Of a DNA stretch of 38,894 bases, positions 17,019 to 27,065 are shown in pieces. The stretch is from positions 1 to 38,894 of the forward strand of contig CANGFK010000005.1 of the NCBI GenBank assembly GCA_947452925.1, in the 5' to 3' direction. Position numbers and translations under genes: made by a program. The notes beneath the pieces were generated by a model. That model searched no databases, was not told where the DNA came from, and saw only the letters and a program-made list of their open reading frames with translations. How positions within the stretch are numbered: the first letter of the stretch is position 1; the number at the start of each line of letters is the position of its first letter. The stretch is from Chitinophagaceae bacterium (GTDB taxonomy: Bacteria; Bacteroidota; Bacteroidia; Chitinophagales; Chitinophagaceae).

Positions 17019-18272
17019 ATGAAAAAATTCCTACGGGTATTCTATTCGCAAATTTTCAATTCTTTCTTCCCGATACTTATTGTAGCTATATTGATTAATT
17101 TAAAAAACAAAAGCGATGTTGCCCAGATTTTCCTAATGCTCAACTTTGCCAATGTATATCTGCTGTTTTCAGATTATTCATCCAATATCAACTTCCTGAA
17201 GAATGCAATTGCGGCAGGCGGCATTCACGAAACAACTGCACCCACTATAATTAAGGATATTGAACATTATATAGGCATCAAAACGATAGTTTTCTTTCTG
17301 GGGTTTGTGGCGTGGATTACAATGTGTTGTTATATCCCTTTACTGCACCAGAATATGGTGGCGAGTATATTTTGCTATGCTTTTATTGTTGGGCACAACC
17401 TTAATTTCTATTGGGTGTATATGAGTAGTAGCAAGGAATACCTATTTATCGTCTCCAACTTTTTTGCCCGTCTGTTCCTTTTATTATTGCTGTTGCTTTT
17501 TATCAAACTCCAATTTAGCTTATCTTATCTGATGGCTTTTGTAGGTGTAGGTAATACCTTATTGGCAATCCTGTTTTTTAAAAGCTTTTGCAGACGCTAC
17601 CAACTAAAAATCAACTTTAGTTTAGAAACTATCAAGGAGTCGGTAATAATCATCAAAAAAGACGCTCCGTTGGTAATGAATAGTTTTTTACTGATGAGCC
17701 CAAATACCTGTGCTACCTTCTTTATAGGCTATGTAAAAAATACCGAACTGATATTGGTTTATGGACTGGCAGAAAAAATATTCCTTGCTTTTAGGGCTAT
17801 GTTGGGTGTGTTTGTAAATAGTATCTATCCTGTTTTCTGTTCTAAAGAGGGGGTGAGTAGAAGCAAGGCATTTAAAATATTTGGAGGTTTTTATGCTTGC
17901 ATTGCTCTTGCTTGTGCCAGTATTTATTTCATATCCCCTTTCTTACTAAACTATTTCCACCTACCCGCAACTAGCAACCACACTTTCTATACTTGTCTAT
18001 TCTATTTACTGGCTACCATTATTGCTATCAGTATAAATACACCTTTTTTCATCTGGCTTTTGTTGAAGCATCAATTAAATACAGCTTTTGCAACTGTAGT
18101 TCTTTTAATTACTTCTTTGATAATAGTAGGAGGGTTTATTTACAATACCACCTATAACAATGGGGTAATATCTGTTACACAAAGTTTATTAATTGCAGAA
18201 TCGTTGGTTGTGGTAGCTTATTTTATTATTTACTTTACAATGGATAAAAAAATTACTTTTTTTAAAATTTAA
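17019..18272 (+). CDS. Wzx-like polysaccharide flippase
   Basis: A 417-residue, highly hydrophobic protein with about twelve predicted transmembrane helices and an N-terminal segment (YSQIFNSFFPILIVAIL) of the kind seen in oligosaccharide flippases of the MOP superfamily. The charged/amphipathic N-terminal helix MKKFLRVF and mid-protein IIKKDAPLVMNSFLLMSPN are consistent with Wzx-type lipid-linked glycan transporters. It would move undecaprenyl-linked repeat units across the inner membrane. It is the only + strand gene of the polysaccharide locus and ends 6 bp from the convergent 18279 gene, with no terminator between them. Confidence 0.8.
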   Translation: MKKFLRVFYSQIFNSFFPILIVAILINLKNKSDVAQIFLMLNFANVYLLFSDYSSNINFLKNAIAAGGIHETTAPTIIKDIEHYIGIKTIVFFLGFVAWITMCCYIPLLHQNMVASIFCYAFIVGHNLNFYWVYMSSSKEYLFIVSNFFARLFLLLLLLLFIKLQFSLSYLMAFVGVGNTLLAILFFKSFCRRYQLKINFSLETIKESVIIIKKDAPLVMNSFLLMSPNTCATFFIGYVKNTELILVYGLAEKIFLAFRAMLGVFVNSIYPVFCSKEGVSRSKAFKIFGGFYACIALACASIYFISPFLLNYFHLPATSNHTFYTCLFYLLATIIAISINTPFFIWLLLKHQLNTAFATVVLLITSLIIVGGFIYNTTYNNGVISVTQSLLIAESLVVVAYFIIYFTMDKKITFFKI

Positions 18273-18278
18273 ACTAGT

Positions 18279-19193
18279 CTATCCCCTCGGCAAGACGTCT
18301 ATTTTACCATACTTGCCCTTAAAGCCATCGTTCCATCCTTTAATGATGTAGCGCAGATAGGTCATTCTTTTATCTACAAATAGTAGAAAGATAAATACCC
18401 TGGAAACAGAATAAAAGACCTCACGTACTTTATAACGCCAATCTATATACCCTGTTTTTACCATGAAAACAGAGTTACGGGCTAGATAATACCTGCGTAA
18501 AGGGCTGTGTATTGATATTTCTCTACCAAACATCTTCAACCGATTATCACCAACCTGATGTACCATTTTTGCATTTGGGATGGCAAAGGAGGGTAAGCCA
18601 TGGTGGGTAGCCCTGAAACTCCATTCGATGTCTATATAATCAATAAAAAAGTCCTCACGCATTCCTCCAACCTTTTCGTAAGTCTTGCGAGGAATCAATG
18701 AACCCGATGCAATCAGAAAAGAAGCGGCAATGGGCGTATTATCCCCCGGTATTGGATATTTTTTTATCAGTTTAAAGCCAGAGAAAACAGAAATAGGATA
18801 GTTGTTTTCGGTGCGCGGATCCATATACACTGGGCCTAATGCACCCACAACAGTTCCTTTGCCAGTCATTTCCTCGTAGGCATTACCCAATACAGAAACC
18901 ATATCGGGGCTAGGTTGACTGTCATGGTCAAACAACAAAACGCCCTCTATGCCTGGATCAGCAAACACCGCCTCAATACCTCTGTTCTGGGCATAGCCGA
19001 TGCCCAGATTGTCGTTCAACTCAATGATAGTTACATTAACGTAAGCCGCAGCTAATGTCCTTATAACACTGATATTATTACTGCCATTGTCGGATAATAC
19101 TACGGTCTTCACACTGCCAGTAATACTGCCAATCAATCCCTTTAATACCTCAATTTGTGGGTTGTAGGTTACTATTACTGCTCCTATTAACAT
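18279..19193 (-). CDS. Glycosyltransferase family 2, rhamnosyltransferase-like
   Basis: A 304-residue GT-A enzyme. It begins GAVIVTYNPQIEVL, then has SDNGS (34-38), NLGIGYAQNRGIE (62-74) and the metal-binding LLFDHDSQPS (DHD 89-91). This set is typical of WbbL/RfbF-type dTDP-rhamnosyl or related transferases. The C-terminal SPLRRYYLARNSVFM segment fits the same group. A rhamnose donor would need an rfbD gene elsewhere. It overlaps the upstream polymerase gene by 44 bp. Confidence 0.87.
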   Translation of the reverse strand: MLIGAVIVTYNPQIEVLKGLIGSITGSVKTVVLSDNGSNNISVIRTLAAAYVNVTIIELNDNLGIGYAQNRGIEAVFADPGIEGVLLFDHDSQPSPDMVSVLGNAYEEMTGKGTVVGALGPVYMDPRTENNYPISVFSGFKLIKKYPIPGDNTPIAASFLIASGSLIPRKTYEKVGGMREDFFIDYIDIEWSFRATHHGLPSFAIPNAKMVHQVGDNRLKMFGREISIHSPLRRYYLARNSVFMVKTGYIDWRYKVREVFYSVSRVFIFLLFVDKRMTYLRYIIKGWNDGFKGKYGKIDVLPRG

Positions 19194-20349
19194 GTATATT
19201 CATTTTTGCAACAAGTGCGGTTAAAATAAGGCTGTAAACTATGTTTGAAAGTTGACGGAAGTAATTTTCTTCAAATACTTGCATCAACAAAGGATACATT
19301 AAAACGCTGGTTAGAAACATAAAAGTGAAACTACCTCTTCTTGCCCTGAAATAGAAAAAATGATGAATGAATCCTAGCATTAGTGGCAATAGAAAGATAC
19401 CGGCATAGCCAAAATCCATATAATATGGTTTTATGTAGGAGTAAACATTGGTTGGAAGTGGTGTCATGGTATATTCAGATAGAATTGGAGAGAGGGGATA
19501 AGTAAACCCAAATTTGTTAATCCACACATAAAATACGCGAAAGGAATAGTAACCAAAATATTTTGAGTGAGGAAACTGTGCAATATGTAGTGCTGGCATT
19601 GACGTGATAGTATATACCATCAAAGTTTCGGTAAGCGTCTGCCCATTTGCTTTTGCAGCTCGCAAAATTGTAATTAGGTACATCAATCCCGTTATCAAGG
19701 CAAATGAACCCAATATTTTTTTTGCACTGATTCTTTTCTGCCAAACCAATATGTAAAATAGAGTGATAAAATAGTAAACAAATTGCCCGCGAGAACCCAA
19801 AAGCATGGTATAGTAAATGAACATACCCACCAATACTTTATGCCACATTGTGAACTTTGTTTTGGAAAGGGTGATTAATAGCAGATAAACAGCCATAATC
19901 ATTTGGATGAGACCATAACTACCAAACTTTTTGCCATCATCTTCCACCAATGTATCTCTTACATCTGCAATGGCGAGTATAGAAACATTACCCGTACTCT
20001 TTACATAAACGAGCAATGAAGCCACTTGTAAGAAAAAGAAGACAGGGAAGAGTATTTGAAGATTCCGTTGTGATATATTGATGGATTCTTCTGTGAGCGG
20101 ATTCAGATTCTGGAAAGAAGATTTTCTGGTGAAAAGAAAACAGATAAACCCGCCCAGCGAAAAGCCAACGGACTGATAAAGGATGAACTGGCTTACCTGA
20201 TACAGGTGAATATCATAAGATTTTATATTCAAACACAATAGAGAATAATAAATCAACCATAAAACCGATTGTAGAAAAATGGGGTTCAGGCTGGATTTAT
20301 AAATAATCCTATTAAATATTGCAAGAAAAAGTAGGAAAAAGAAAAGCAT
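19150..20349 (-). CDS. Oligosaccharide repeat-unit polymerase (Wzy-like)
   Basis: A 399-residue integral membrane protein with about ten to eleven hydrophobic helices. A large loop follows about residue 230 (SMPALHIAQFPHSKYFGYYS, then FPLSPILSEY-like segments), as in O-antigen polymerases. LLGSRGQFVYYFITLFYIL resembles the conserved GGRG-type motif of Wzy proteins. It would join lipid-linked repeats on the periplasmic side. It is followed directly by the overlapping GT2 gene. Family assignment rests on topology and a weak motif. Confidence 0.72.
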   Translation of the reverse strand: MLFFFLLFLAIFNRIIYKSSLNPIFLQSVLWLIYYSLLCLNIKSYDIHLYQVSQFILYQSVGFSLGGFICFLFTRKSSFQNLNPLTEESINISQRNLQILFPVFFFLQVASLLVYVKSTGNVSILAIADVRDTLVEDDGKKFGSYGLIQMIMAVYLLLITLSKTKFTMWHKVLVGMFIYYTMLLGSRGQFVYYFITLFYILVWQKRISAKKILGSFALITGLMYLITILRAAKANGQTLTETLMVYTITSMPALHIAQFPHSKYFGYYSFRVFYVWINKFGFTYPLSPILSEYTMTPLPTNVYSYIKPYYMDFGYAGIFLLPLMLGFIHHFFYFRARRGSFTFMFLTSVLMYPLLMQVFEENYFRQLSNIVYSLILTALVAKMNIHVNRSSNSNLQPTN

Positions 20350-20374
20350 TATTAAGTGTTGCGAAGTTTACTGA

Positions 20375-20382
20375 CAAACTTA
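20375..20382 (-). promoter_or_regulatory. Putative -7 box before the Wzy-like gene
   Basis: It reads TAAGTTTG on the minus strand, an exact match to TAnnTTTG, 25 bp before the ATG at 20349, in the 134-bp gap that follows the EpsG-like gene. It suggests an internal promoter. No -33 element is seen. Confidence 0.35.
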
Positions 20383-20483
20383 CTAGTATTGCACGGAATA
20401 CGCTATCATTTCATCAATCAATCCATTTGATACCCCAAAATATAGATTGTATGTACCTATCAGCATCGATTATTGAGTATAAA

Positions 20484-21533
20484 CTATTTGAAAATAAGAA
20501 GTTTGGTGTAAAACAAATTTGTACAGAACAATCCTAGACTTAGCATTATTGTAAATATACTTGCCACTTTTCTTTCTCTGATTGTGTAAATGATCATTGG
20601 AAAAAGTATAATTTCAACAACAGCAAGTAATTCACTTGTTCTAACAGCGAATGTTGGTATATCAGAAAAAATTACCATCGCACAAAGTGCGAAGAAATAA
20701 ATTTTCAACATGATGATAAAATACTTGTTCTCCGCTTGAATTAAATCTCTTTTCCAAAGAAAGAAAAAGCTAAAAAGAATCCGCATTACTTGAAGTAAAT
20801 TGAAGACATTAACACCCTCTTGCAAATTATTCTCAATTAGTTTCTTATTTGCTTCCAGCTTAAACTGCAGATTATCTGCTGGAACTAAATAAAACAATGA
20901 GGTAAAATGTATATTAAGAAAGTGCAGTACATAGGTTACAATTAGAATAGATAGATATAAGAGAACATTTATTTTCTTTGATGATAGAAAATAAAAAGGT
21001 AAAAATACAATGGAGGAATAATGAAAGCAAAGTGCAAGTGTAAGAAAAAACAGAAATTTGAGAAGATTCCTATCGTAAATAGGTTTAATACAAAAAAGAA
21101 GAAACCCTGCTGCAACGCCTCCTCTTATTTGCGTCATTTCATGTAATAAAAAGTAGTTTGATAAATAAATAAGAACAGATAAATAACAAAACTGAGATAA
21201 CTGTTTGATAGCACAAAACTTAACCGTTACGCCCATGAACGCGTATATAAGAAACAGAAAGACTATGTTGTTTTGAAATAAATTTTTTACAATTGATGAG
21301 ACTAATACAAATGTAGGTTCTACTAGCAGAATGCTTATCTGCTTATAATTAGAGTAAAGCATTTCATAGTTTTCATAGTCTCTATCTACTCTAGAACCCC
21401 TAAGACCAGCCGTAAGAATTAGAAGAAATCCAATCGATATTAAGATAATTAACGAAGGCTCTTTTTTATAAAAGACTATACTCGTCAGACTAATAAGAAA
21501 AAAAAGACTAAAAAGAATTAAATAATAACTCAA
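20484..21533 (-). CDS. EpsG-family polysaccharide polymerase
   Basis: A 349-residue membrane protein with about ten helices. The segments GLRGSRVDRDYENYEMLY (near residue 44), YFLLHEMTQIRGGVAAGF (about 127-144) and ALCFHYSSIVFLPFYFLS are the recognised signature of EpsG-type polymerases. It should polymerise exopolysaccharide repeats. The start is a TTG at 21533; an in-frame TAG lies 15 bp further upstream and no ATG is available near the N-terminus. It is 50 bp after the upstream glycosyltransferase. Confidence 0.85.
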   Translation of the reverse strand: MSYYLILFSLFFLISLTSIVFYKKEPSLIILISIGFLLILTAGLRGSRVDRDYENYEMLYSNYKQISILLVEPTFVLVSSIVKNLFQNNIVFLFLIYAFMGVTVKFCAIKQLSQFCYLSVLIYLSNYFLLHEMTQIRGGVAAGFLLFCIKPIYDRNLLKFLFFLTLALCFHYSSIVFLPFYFLSSKKINVLLYLSILIVTYVLHFLNIHFTSLFYLVPADNLQFKLEANKKLIENNLQEGVNVFNLLQVMRILFSFFFLWKRDLIQAENKYFIIMLKIYFFALCAMVIFSDIPTFAVRTSELLAVVEIILFPMIIYTIRERKVASIFTIMLSLGLFCTNLFYTKLLIFK

Positions 21534-21583
21534 GTAAATAATTTTAAACTAACCCAAGCTATACTATTATTTTTTATATCTAA

Positions 21584-22723
21584 CTAATTATGCTTCACCG
21601 AATTAGTTTTGAAAATAGAGTGTTGCAATGCATCCTCTATTACCTCATTCAATTTATTACACACTATGTTGTAGCTATAATGGGTATCATATACCTTTTT
21701 GGCATTGATGGATAGTTGTGGAATCTTGTTGTTCAGATAATAGTCGGACAGGTGCTTTGCCAACGCATCGGCATCTTCTACTGTCAACAAGTTTCCGTTA
21801 ACGCCATCTTTCACAATCTCATTGATACCACCCGTATCTGTAGCAATTACAGGTTTGCCCTTTTGTATGGCCTCCAGCAAAGAGAGCGGCAAGCCCTCGT
21901 AGTATGTTGACAGAATAACCAAATCGCAATGGTCGTAGTATTTGTCTATCTCTTTTGTTTCACCAATAAGGGTAACAAACTTGTTTAGTTGGTTTTCAGT
22001 AATAAACTGCTCAATGCATTCTCGTTTAGGCCCATCTCCAGCAAAAGTGAAATGGATATTGGGCAATTTATTTTCAGAAACAATAATCTTCAATGCTTTC
22101 AATGCTGTTATATGGTCTTTTTGTCCCCTGAATCCAGCCACCATCAAAACATCGTTGGATAAGGTAGAAACAATAGGTAAAGCTTCTTCTTTTTCCTCGT
22201 GCATGTTTGGACAAACATATAACCGACTTTCCTTGAGGGGTAATTGCGATAAACCATACGTTTTGGTGTAGGCAGACACGCACATGTAGCTGTCACTGAA
22301 TGGAATAAGCAAACGTTCAATTGTCTTTGCTATAACTCTTTGAAGAAAAGGAGTTCCCTTTTCAAAAGGCCACCCTTGTACTGTGAAAATGTTGGGCGTC
22401 TTTGTTTTATAGCAGGCAATTCTGGCAATAACACCTGCTTTGGAAGAATGAGAGATAACCAGATCGGGCTTATATTCTTGAATGATAGCCACTACTGCTG
22501 CTACCGCTTTGAAGTCGACCAACAGATTGTAGGTATTTTTTAGGGCAGGCACTGTAATTACATTGATGCCAAGCTTTTTAATTTCTTCTGTGGCGTATCC
22601 ATCAGTTCCTGCTACAGCCAAACATTCATGATTGTTTTTGAGGTGGTCTTTCATGCTTTCAACCGCATGCCGTTGCGCACCATACATCTCGTGCAACTTA
22701 GTAATTATATGAATGATCCGCAT
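21584..22723 (-). CDS. Glycosyltransferase family 4
   Basis: A 379-residue GT-B enzyme. IITKLHEMYGAQRHAVES at the N-terminus contains the glycine-type acceptor loop; SHSSKAGVIARIACY and NIFTVQGWPF follow. The donor domain has VAGFRGQKDHITALKAL, FTFAGDGPKRE and the EX7E element EGLPLSLLEAIQKGKPVIAT. It resembles WbpH/PglA-like transferases that use UDP-activated hexoses or hexosamines, but the donor is not determinable. It lies between the Wzz-like and EpsG-like genes. Confidence 0.88.
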   Translation of the reverse strand: MRIIHIITKLHEMYGAQRHAVESMKDHLKNNHECLAVAGTDGYATEEIKKLGINVITVPALKNTYNLLVDFKAVAAVVAIIQEYKPDLVISHSSKAGVIARIACYKTKTPNIFTVQGWPFEKGTPFLQRVIAKTIERLLIPFSDSYMCVSAYTKTYGLSQLPLKESRLYVCPNMHEEKEEALPIVSTLSNDVLMVAGFRGQKDHITALKALKIIVSENKLPNIHFTFAGDGPKRECIEQFITENQLNKFVTLIGETKEIDKYYDHCDLVILSTYYEGLPLSLLEAIQKGKPVIATDTGGINEIVKDGVNGNLLTVEDADALAKHLSDYYLNNKIPQLSINAKKVYDTHYSYNIVCNKLNEVIEDALQHSIFKTNSVKHN

Positions 22724-22769
22724 TAAATAGAAAACTTAAAAGAAAAATACAATTGAAGAAGTATAAGAA

Positions 22770-23795
22770 TTAGGCTGTTTCTTTCACCCAACGTTTCATT
22801 AAAAGATAAGCAGAACAAAATATTCCACCAAAGAAAGCAAATATGATTCCTGTAAACAACCGTCCTTTTTTCTCATTCTTAAGAGGGAGTTTTGGGGTAT
22901 CTATTATTTGGATAAGTGGCGTTTCTTTTCTTAAGTTCAGCTTAGATAACTCCAAGTTTTTGAGTAGCTCAGTATATAAGGCAGAGTTCACCTGAAGGTC
23001 TACCTGCTTCTTTTGTCCACTTGTTCTCAAAGATTGTTTGATTGGATTAACGTTTAAATCGTTAATTGATGCAACATCCGATATGCCTCCAAATAACATA
23101 GCTTTCACAGAGTCTGTTTGTCTTTGCAAAATTTGTACGTTAGACAAATTCTTTTGTGTTTTATATTCGGTATAGAATTTAATAGCATTATCAGCCAACT
23201 TCTCTACAAACCTTTTGGCAAAGACCATATCCAGATCGGTCATTTTGATATAGATAATGTCTAACTTCTTATCCACTTTATCTACATCCAACTGACCATT
23301 GATGATATCATTTGCAATAACATTAAACATGCTATCTCTTTTGGGAATATACTCTCCTGTAGCTATTGAAGCAAATTGAGCTTTGCTAAGCACCGTGTCC
23401 TTAGCCCATCTTTTATCAAATTTATGGTTGATGATGTATTGATCTATAAACAAATTATTGTTGTAGGTAGATAATAATGTTTTATCAATCAAACGTCTGC
23501 TTTTCAGTAGTTCTACCAGATTGTCTTCTGCAAAAGCACCACCGCCACCGCCACCAATATCAAAACCAAATTGTGCAGCAATACTTGCATAACCACCAAG
23601 GCCACCACTTTTATCCCCTTCAGCTACAAAAGTCATTTCGGCCGTATACTTAGGATCTTGTAACCAAGTTTTTACAATACCAATGATGGCTGCAAAAAAA
23701 GAAACCACTAAAATTACTTTCCACTTTCCTAGCAGGAAAGCAAATGATTCTTTTCCTTTTTTTATTAAATCGACTATAATAATTTCTGAACTCAT
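22770..23795 (-). CDS. Wzz-type polysaccharide co-polymerase
   Basis: A 341-residue inner-membrane protein with transmembrane helices near residues 27-44 and 314-334 and a large periplasmic domain between them, the layout of chain-length determinants. The N-terminal domain shows YTAEMTFVAEGDKSG and NLVELLKSRRLIDKTLL; IQIIDTPKLPLKNEKKGR precedes the second helix. A glycine run lies near residue 80 (IGGGGGGAF). It lacks a C-terminal tyrosine-kinase domain, so any kinase would be separate. It starts 8 bp after the exporter gene and probably contacts it. Confidence 0.9.
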   Translation of the reverse strand: MSSEIIIVDLIKKGKESFAFLLGKWKVILVVSFFAAIIGIVKTWLQDPKYTAEMTFVAEGDKSGGLGGYASIAAQFGFDIGGGGGGAFAEDNLVELLKSRRLIDKTLLSTYNNNLFIDQYIINHKFDKRWAKDTVLSKAQFASIATGEYIPKRDSMFNVIANDIINGQLDVDKVDKKLDIIYIKMTDLDMVFAKRFVEKLADNAIKFYTEYKTQKNLSNVQILQRQTDSVKAMLFGGISDVASINDLNVNPIKQSLRTSGQKKQVDLQVNSALYTELLKNLELSKLNLRKETPLIQIIDTPKLPLKNEKKGRLFTGIIFAFFGGIFCSAYLLMKRWVKETA

Positions 23796-23803
23796 AATAG
23801 TAT

Positions 23804-26266
23804 TTATCTTCTCAAGATTGCAATTACTACCCCCGCCAAAGAAGCAACTGCACTTGTTATTCCAATGATTTCGGCAACAGACATGCCGCCATTCTTTTTC
23901 TCAGGAATCTTAGGTACCAAAATCTCAGCACCCGGTGTTATCCGAGGATACTTTTTAAAGAATAAGAAGTGTTTAATTCTATTGGCATCTCCATTGGGGT
24001 ACAATACATATACCTTTCTCTCTCTCGCATTGTCCGTATATCCACCTGCTTTGTCTATGTAATAGTTGAGAGAAGCCCCTTCTTTATATACGACCTCAGA
24101 TGGTACCATCACTTCACCATTTACCTTTATTTCATTCTTTTGTTTAGGGATGGAGAGTACATCGCCTTCTTGTAATAGAATATCATCTATACTGTTGGGG
24201 TTACTTAATATTTTTGATAGATTCAGCCCAACTTTTATGGTAGGTTTGGTAAAGCTTTCCACCAAGCTACTACTGGTATCTTTCAACTCTTGTTGAATTT
24301 TCTTTACCTTCTCTTCTGTTTTATTATTGTCCTCTTTTTGAATACTCGTATTTACCCTTATCAAGTTTGCCGCCTCAATGAAGGCCTCTTCTGATAATCC
24401 TCCTGCTCTCTTCAACAAGCTACTAACCCTTTCGTCTTTAGAAGCCAATACGTAGTTGCCCGGATACTTTACTTCCCCCTCTACTTTCACACTGATTTGT
24501 TCTCTATAATCTTTTTTCTTACGAACAGAAACCACATCCCAAGGCTGTAACTCTATTTCTTTTCCTACCAGTTTCAAATCTTTTTGGGCAGAGACGTCAA
24601 CAATGGTCGCCATCTCACTCTTTTGAGTTCCGCCATCGCTTTTTATTCTTCGGGCAATTTCAATTTTATCCAAAGCAGCCGCATCTGTAACGCCCTCTGC
24701 CAAAAACAATAAATCGTTCAAAGTAATTCCTTGAAAATATGGGAAAATACCTGGTTTTTTCACTTCGCCTTCTAGTGTAAGCGTGTACTTTTCTCTGTAA
24801 GCAGCAGCTTCGCCAATAATCACTTCATCATTCTTTTGAAGCAGCACATCAGTTGCCTTTCTTGCCACAACATCCTGCAAACTAAAAGGAATGATTCTTT
24901 TTGTTAAGTCAGAATCATTAATTCTTACAATAACGCCCCGTTCTTTAAAAGCATCTTCTTTCAAACCATCAGCTTTCGATATCAGTTCGGATAGCTTAAA
25001 ACCATTCTCTAGTTCATAAGTACCTGGCCTGTAAACAGCCCCAGATATAGTAACCTTATTATCGTATCTGTTCAAAATTTTTCCTACCACAATAGAATCG
25101 CCTTTTTGAGGAACGTACAATGAGAAGCTATTTTTCGCAACATCCTTTATCCTTCTTTCCTTGTCTGTCACTTGCTTTACCTGGATAGAAGCCGTATATG
25201 CTTCATTGGAGAAACCTCCCGAGAAATCAACTAGTTTTTGAAGATTATCGGTTGGTAAGATTTCGAAAATACCCTCTCTTTTTATTTCACCTGCCAAACT
25301 CACCTGTACTTTGGCAGGAGGTATCCTCACCACATCCTGATCGGTGAGGCGAACATTGTTGGTTTGATCGCCTCTCAACAGGAAATCGTAGGCATCCAGT
25401 TTAGTAATTACTTTATTATTTCTAATCAATTCAATTTGTCTGAAAGAACCTTTATTGGTTGGCCCACCAGCAGCATACAGCGCATTGAAAAGGGTGGATA
25501 GAGAAGATATATTATAAGATCCTGGTTTCTTTACTTCTCCAATAACTGTTACTTTAATACTTCGGATTTTACCCACGCTCACCTGCAATTGTGTTTGACC
25601 GTTGGTAAGACTAGCATAACCACTGTGAATCATTTTGTCCTTGATGCGTCTGGTTGCTTGCTCAACTGTAATACCTACAACAGGCACAATGCCTACAACT
25701 GGAATATTGATACTTCCTTCGGGGGAAACAGTCAGGTGATAATTAACTTCCTGATACCCAAAAACATCAATCACCAGTTCATCATCTGGTCCTAAAGTGT
25801 AGTTTTTAGGAGTGGGAATACGGAGATTTGGTTCAAAAATTGGCGTTGGATTATCAAATAATTCACTACCAAATACGGTATTTTTTATTTCTTTTTCTTT
25901 CTCTTTTACGATATTTCTAGGCTGGTAATTACTACTATCATCTTCAATCACACGGCTGATGGCTCTACTTGTAACAGATGAGTTTTTGTTGTAGCTGCTA
26001 TTGCTGGCAGACAAACGGGCTCTCAATTTTGCTAGTTCCGAAGACGGCAAGCCTCTTTGTAATGCCAGTTGTTCTGCTTGTGTTACCGACAATCCACTCT
26101 GTTGTAGTTGTTGTTTGAATTTTACAATATCATCATCCGACAAATCATCAACCTTAAAAGCACTGAGGTCTTTGCTCTTCAATATATCCTGAGCTTTCAG
26201 ACTTTTGGCTGAGAAAAGAAACAGGAAGAGGATGACAACAACCCTGAAAAAAAATCCTTTATTCAT
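23804..26266 (-). CDS. Polysaccharide export outer-membrane protein, multi-SLBB (Wza-like)
   Basis: An 820-residue exporter with a signal peptide (about 1-25) and a helical N-terminal part (about 40-85). The Poly_export domain lies at about 153-235 (YTLGPDDELVIDVFGYQEV). Six SLBB-type units begin near 242, 324, 407, 498, 595 and 715, each opening with a G-x-V-x-x-P-G motif (for example VIGEVKKPGSY and LEGEVKKPGIF). A C-terminal hydrophobic helix is at about 797-817. It is more than twice the size of E. coli Wza (about 380 residues), as is usual for large Bacteroidota exporters. It forms the outer-membrane or periplasm-spanning channel with the Wzz-like partner 8 bp downstream. Confidence 0.93.
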   Translation of the reverse strand: MNKGFFFRVVVILFLFLFSAKSLKAQDILKSKDLSAFKVDDLSDDDIVKFKQQLQQSGLSVTQAEQLALQRGLPSSELAKLRARLSASNSSYNKNSSVTSRAISRVIEDDSSNYQPRNIVKEKEKEIKNTVFGSELFDNPTPIFEPNLRIPTPKNYTLGPDDELVIDVFGYQEVNYHLTVSPEGSINIPVVGIVPVVGITVEQATRRIKDKMIHSGYASLTNGQTQLQVSVGKIRSIKVTVIGEVKKPGSYNISSLSTLFNALYAAGGPTNKGSFRQIELIRNNKVITKLDAYDFLLRGDQTNNVRLTDQDVVRIPPAKVQVSLAGEIKREGIFEILPTDNLQKLVDFSGGFSNEAYTASIQVKQVTDKERRIKDVAKNSFSLYVPQKGDSIVVGKILNRYDNKVTISGAVYRPGTYELENGFKLSELISKADGLKEDAFKERGVIVRINDSDLTKRIIPFSLQDVVARKATDVLLQKNDEVIIGEAAAYREKYTLTLEGEVKKPGIFPYFQGITLNDLLFLAEGVTDAAALDKIEIARRIKSDGGTQKSEMATIVDVSAQKDLKLVGKEIELQPWDVVSVRKKKDYREQISVKVEGEVKYPGNYVLASKDERVSSLLKRAGGLSEEAFIEAANLIRVNTSIQKEDNNKTEEKVKKIQQELKDTSSSLVESFTKPTIKVGLNLSKILSNPNSIDDILLQEGDVLSIPKQKNEIKVNGEVMVPSEVVYKEGASLNYYIDKAGGYTDNARERKVYVLYPNGDANRIKHFLFFKKYPRITPGAEILVPKIPEKKNGGMSVAEIIGITSAVASLAGVVIAILRR

Positions 26267-26303
26267 TTTATGATTAATCTTATTAAAAATTGAACCAATT
26301 CTA

Positions 26304-27065
26304 TTATTTAAAAAACTGGTTAAGCTTGCGTAATGGTTTCAAAAAAAGTGTGTACCAGTTGGGCTTTATATCGTTCAACTTCCAAGCCTTTCTGTCTTCC
26401 ATATTTGCCCGCAATCTATTCAGTATCGATTGATTACTCTGCCCTCCGGTACGCATTTTCACCAAAACTTTGTTCAGATAAGCAGCTTTTGCTTGGTGCT
26501 TGTACAAAAAACGGAGCATCAATTCATAGTCTGCCGCACCCCACAAAGAAATATTAAATAATCCATACTTTTCATACAACTCTCTTTTTACAAAGAAAGT
26601 AGGATGTGGAGGCATCCATCCCTGCAAGAAACTCTCTCGCTTATAATCTCCCGAAACCCACAGACGTGTCACCTTGTTTGTATCTTGCCCATCCACATAA
26701 ACCAAGTCGCCATACACCGCATCGCAACCCGTTTTGTTGAAAAGAGATACTACTTCTTCAATAATCGTTTCTTCCGCATAAAAATCATCCGAGTTCAATA
26801 TTCCTACAATATCCCCTTTAGCCAATCCAATCCCTTTGTTCATCGCATCATAGATTCCATTGTCTTTTCCGCTTTGAATCTCTCCTTTAAACTGAGTGGA
26901 TTTAATGATTTCAATGGTATTATCAGTAGATAATCCATCTATGATGATATGTTCTAAGTGTGGATAGCTCTGATTTTGTAACGAATGCAACGTATCCAAA
27001 ATAGTTTTGGAACTGTTATATGTTGCCGTGATGATAGATACTTTTAAAGTTGAATTTATTGCCAC
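26304..27065 (-). CDS. Glycosyltransferase family 2
   Basis: A 253-residue GT-A enzyme. KVSIITATYNSSKTILDTL opens the fold, EHIIIDGLSTDNT follows, then GKDNGIYDAMNKGIGLAKGD and the metal-binding GILNSDDFY (NSDD about 91-94). GWMPPHPTFFVKRELYEKYG and GAADYELMLRF complete the pattern of WcaA-like transferases. The start codon is a GTG at 27065; no ATG fits. It follows the 268-bp gap that holds repeat island 3 and is 37 bp upstream of the exporter gene. Confidence 0.88.
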   Translation of the reverse strand: MAINSTLKVSIITATYNSSKTILDTLHSLQNQSYPHLEHIIIDGLSTDNTIEIIKSTQFKGEIQSGKDNGIYDAMNKGIGLAKGDIVGILNSDDFYAEETIIEEVVSLFNKTGCDAVYGDLVYVDGQDTNKVTRLWVSGDYKRESFLQGWMPPHPTFFVKRELYEKYGLFNISLWGAADYELMLRFLYKHQAKAAYLNKVLVKMRTGGQSNQSILNRLRANMEDRKAWKLNDIKPNWYTLFLKPLRKLNQFFK

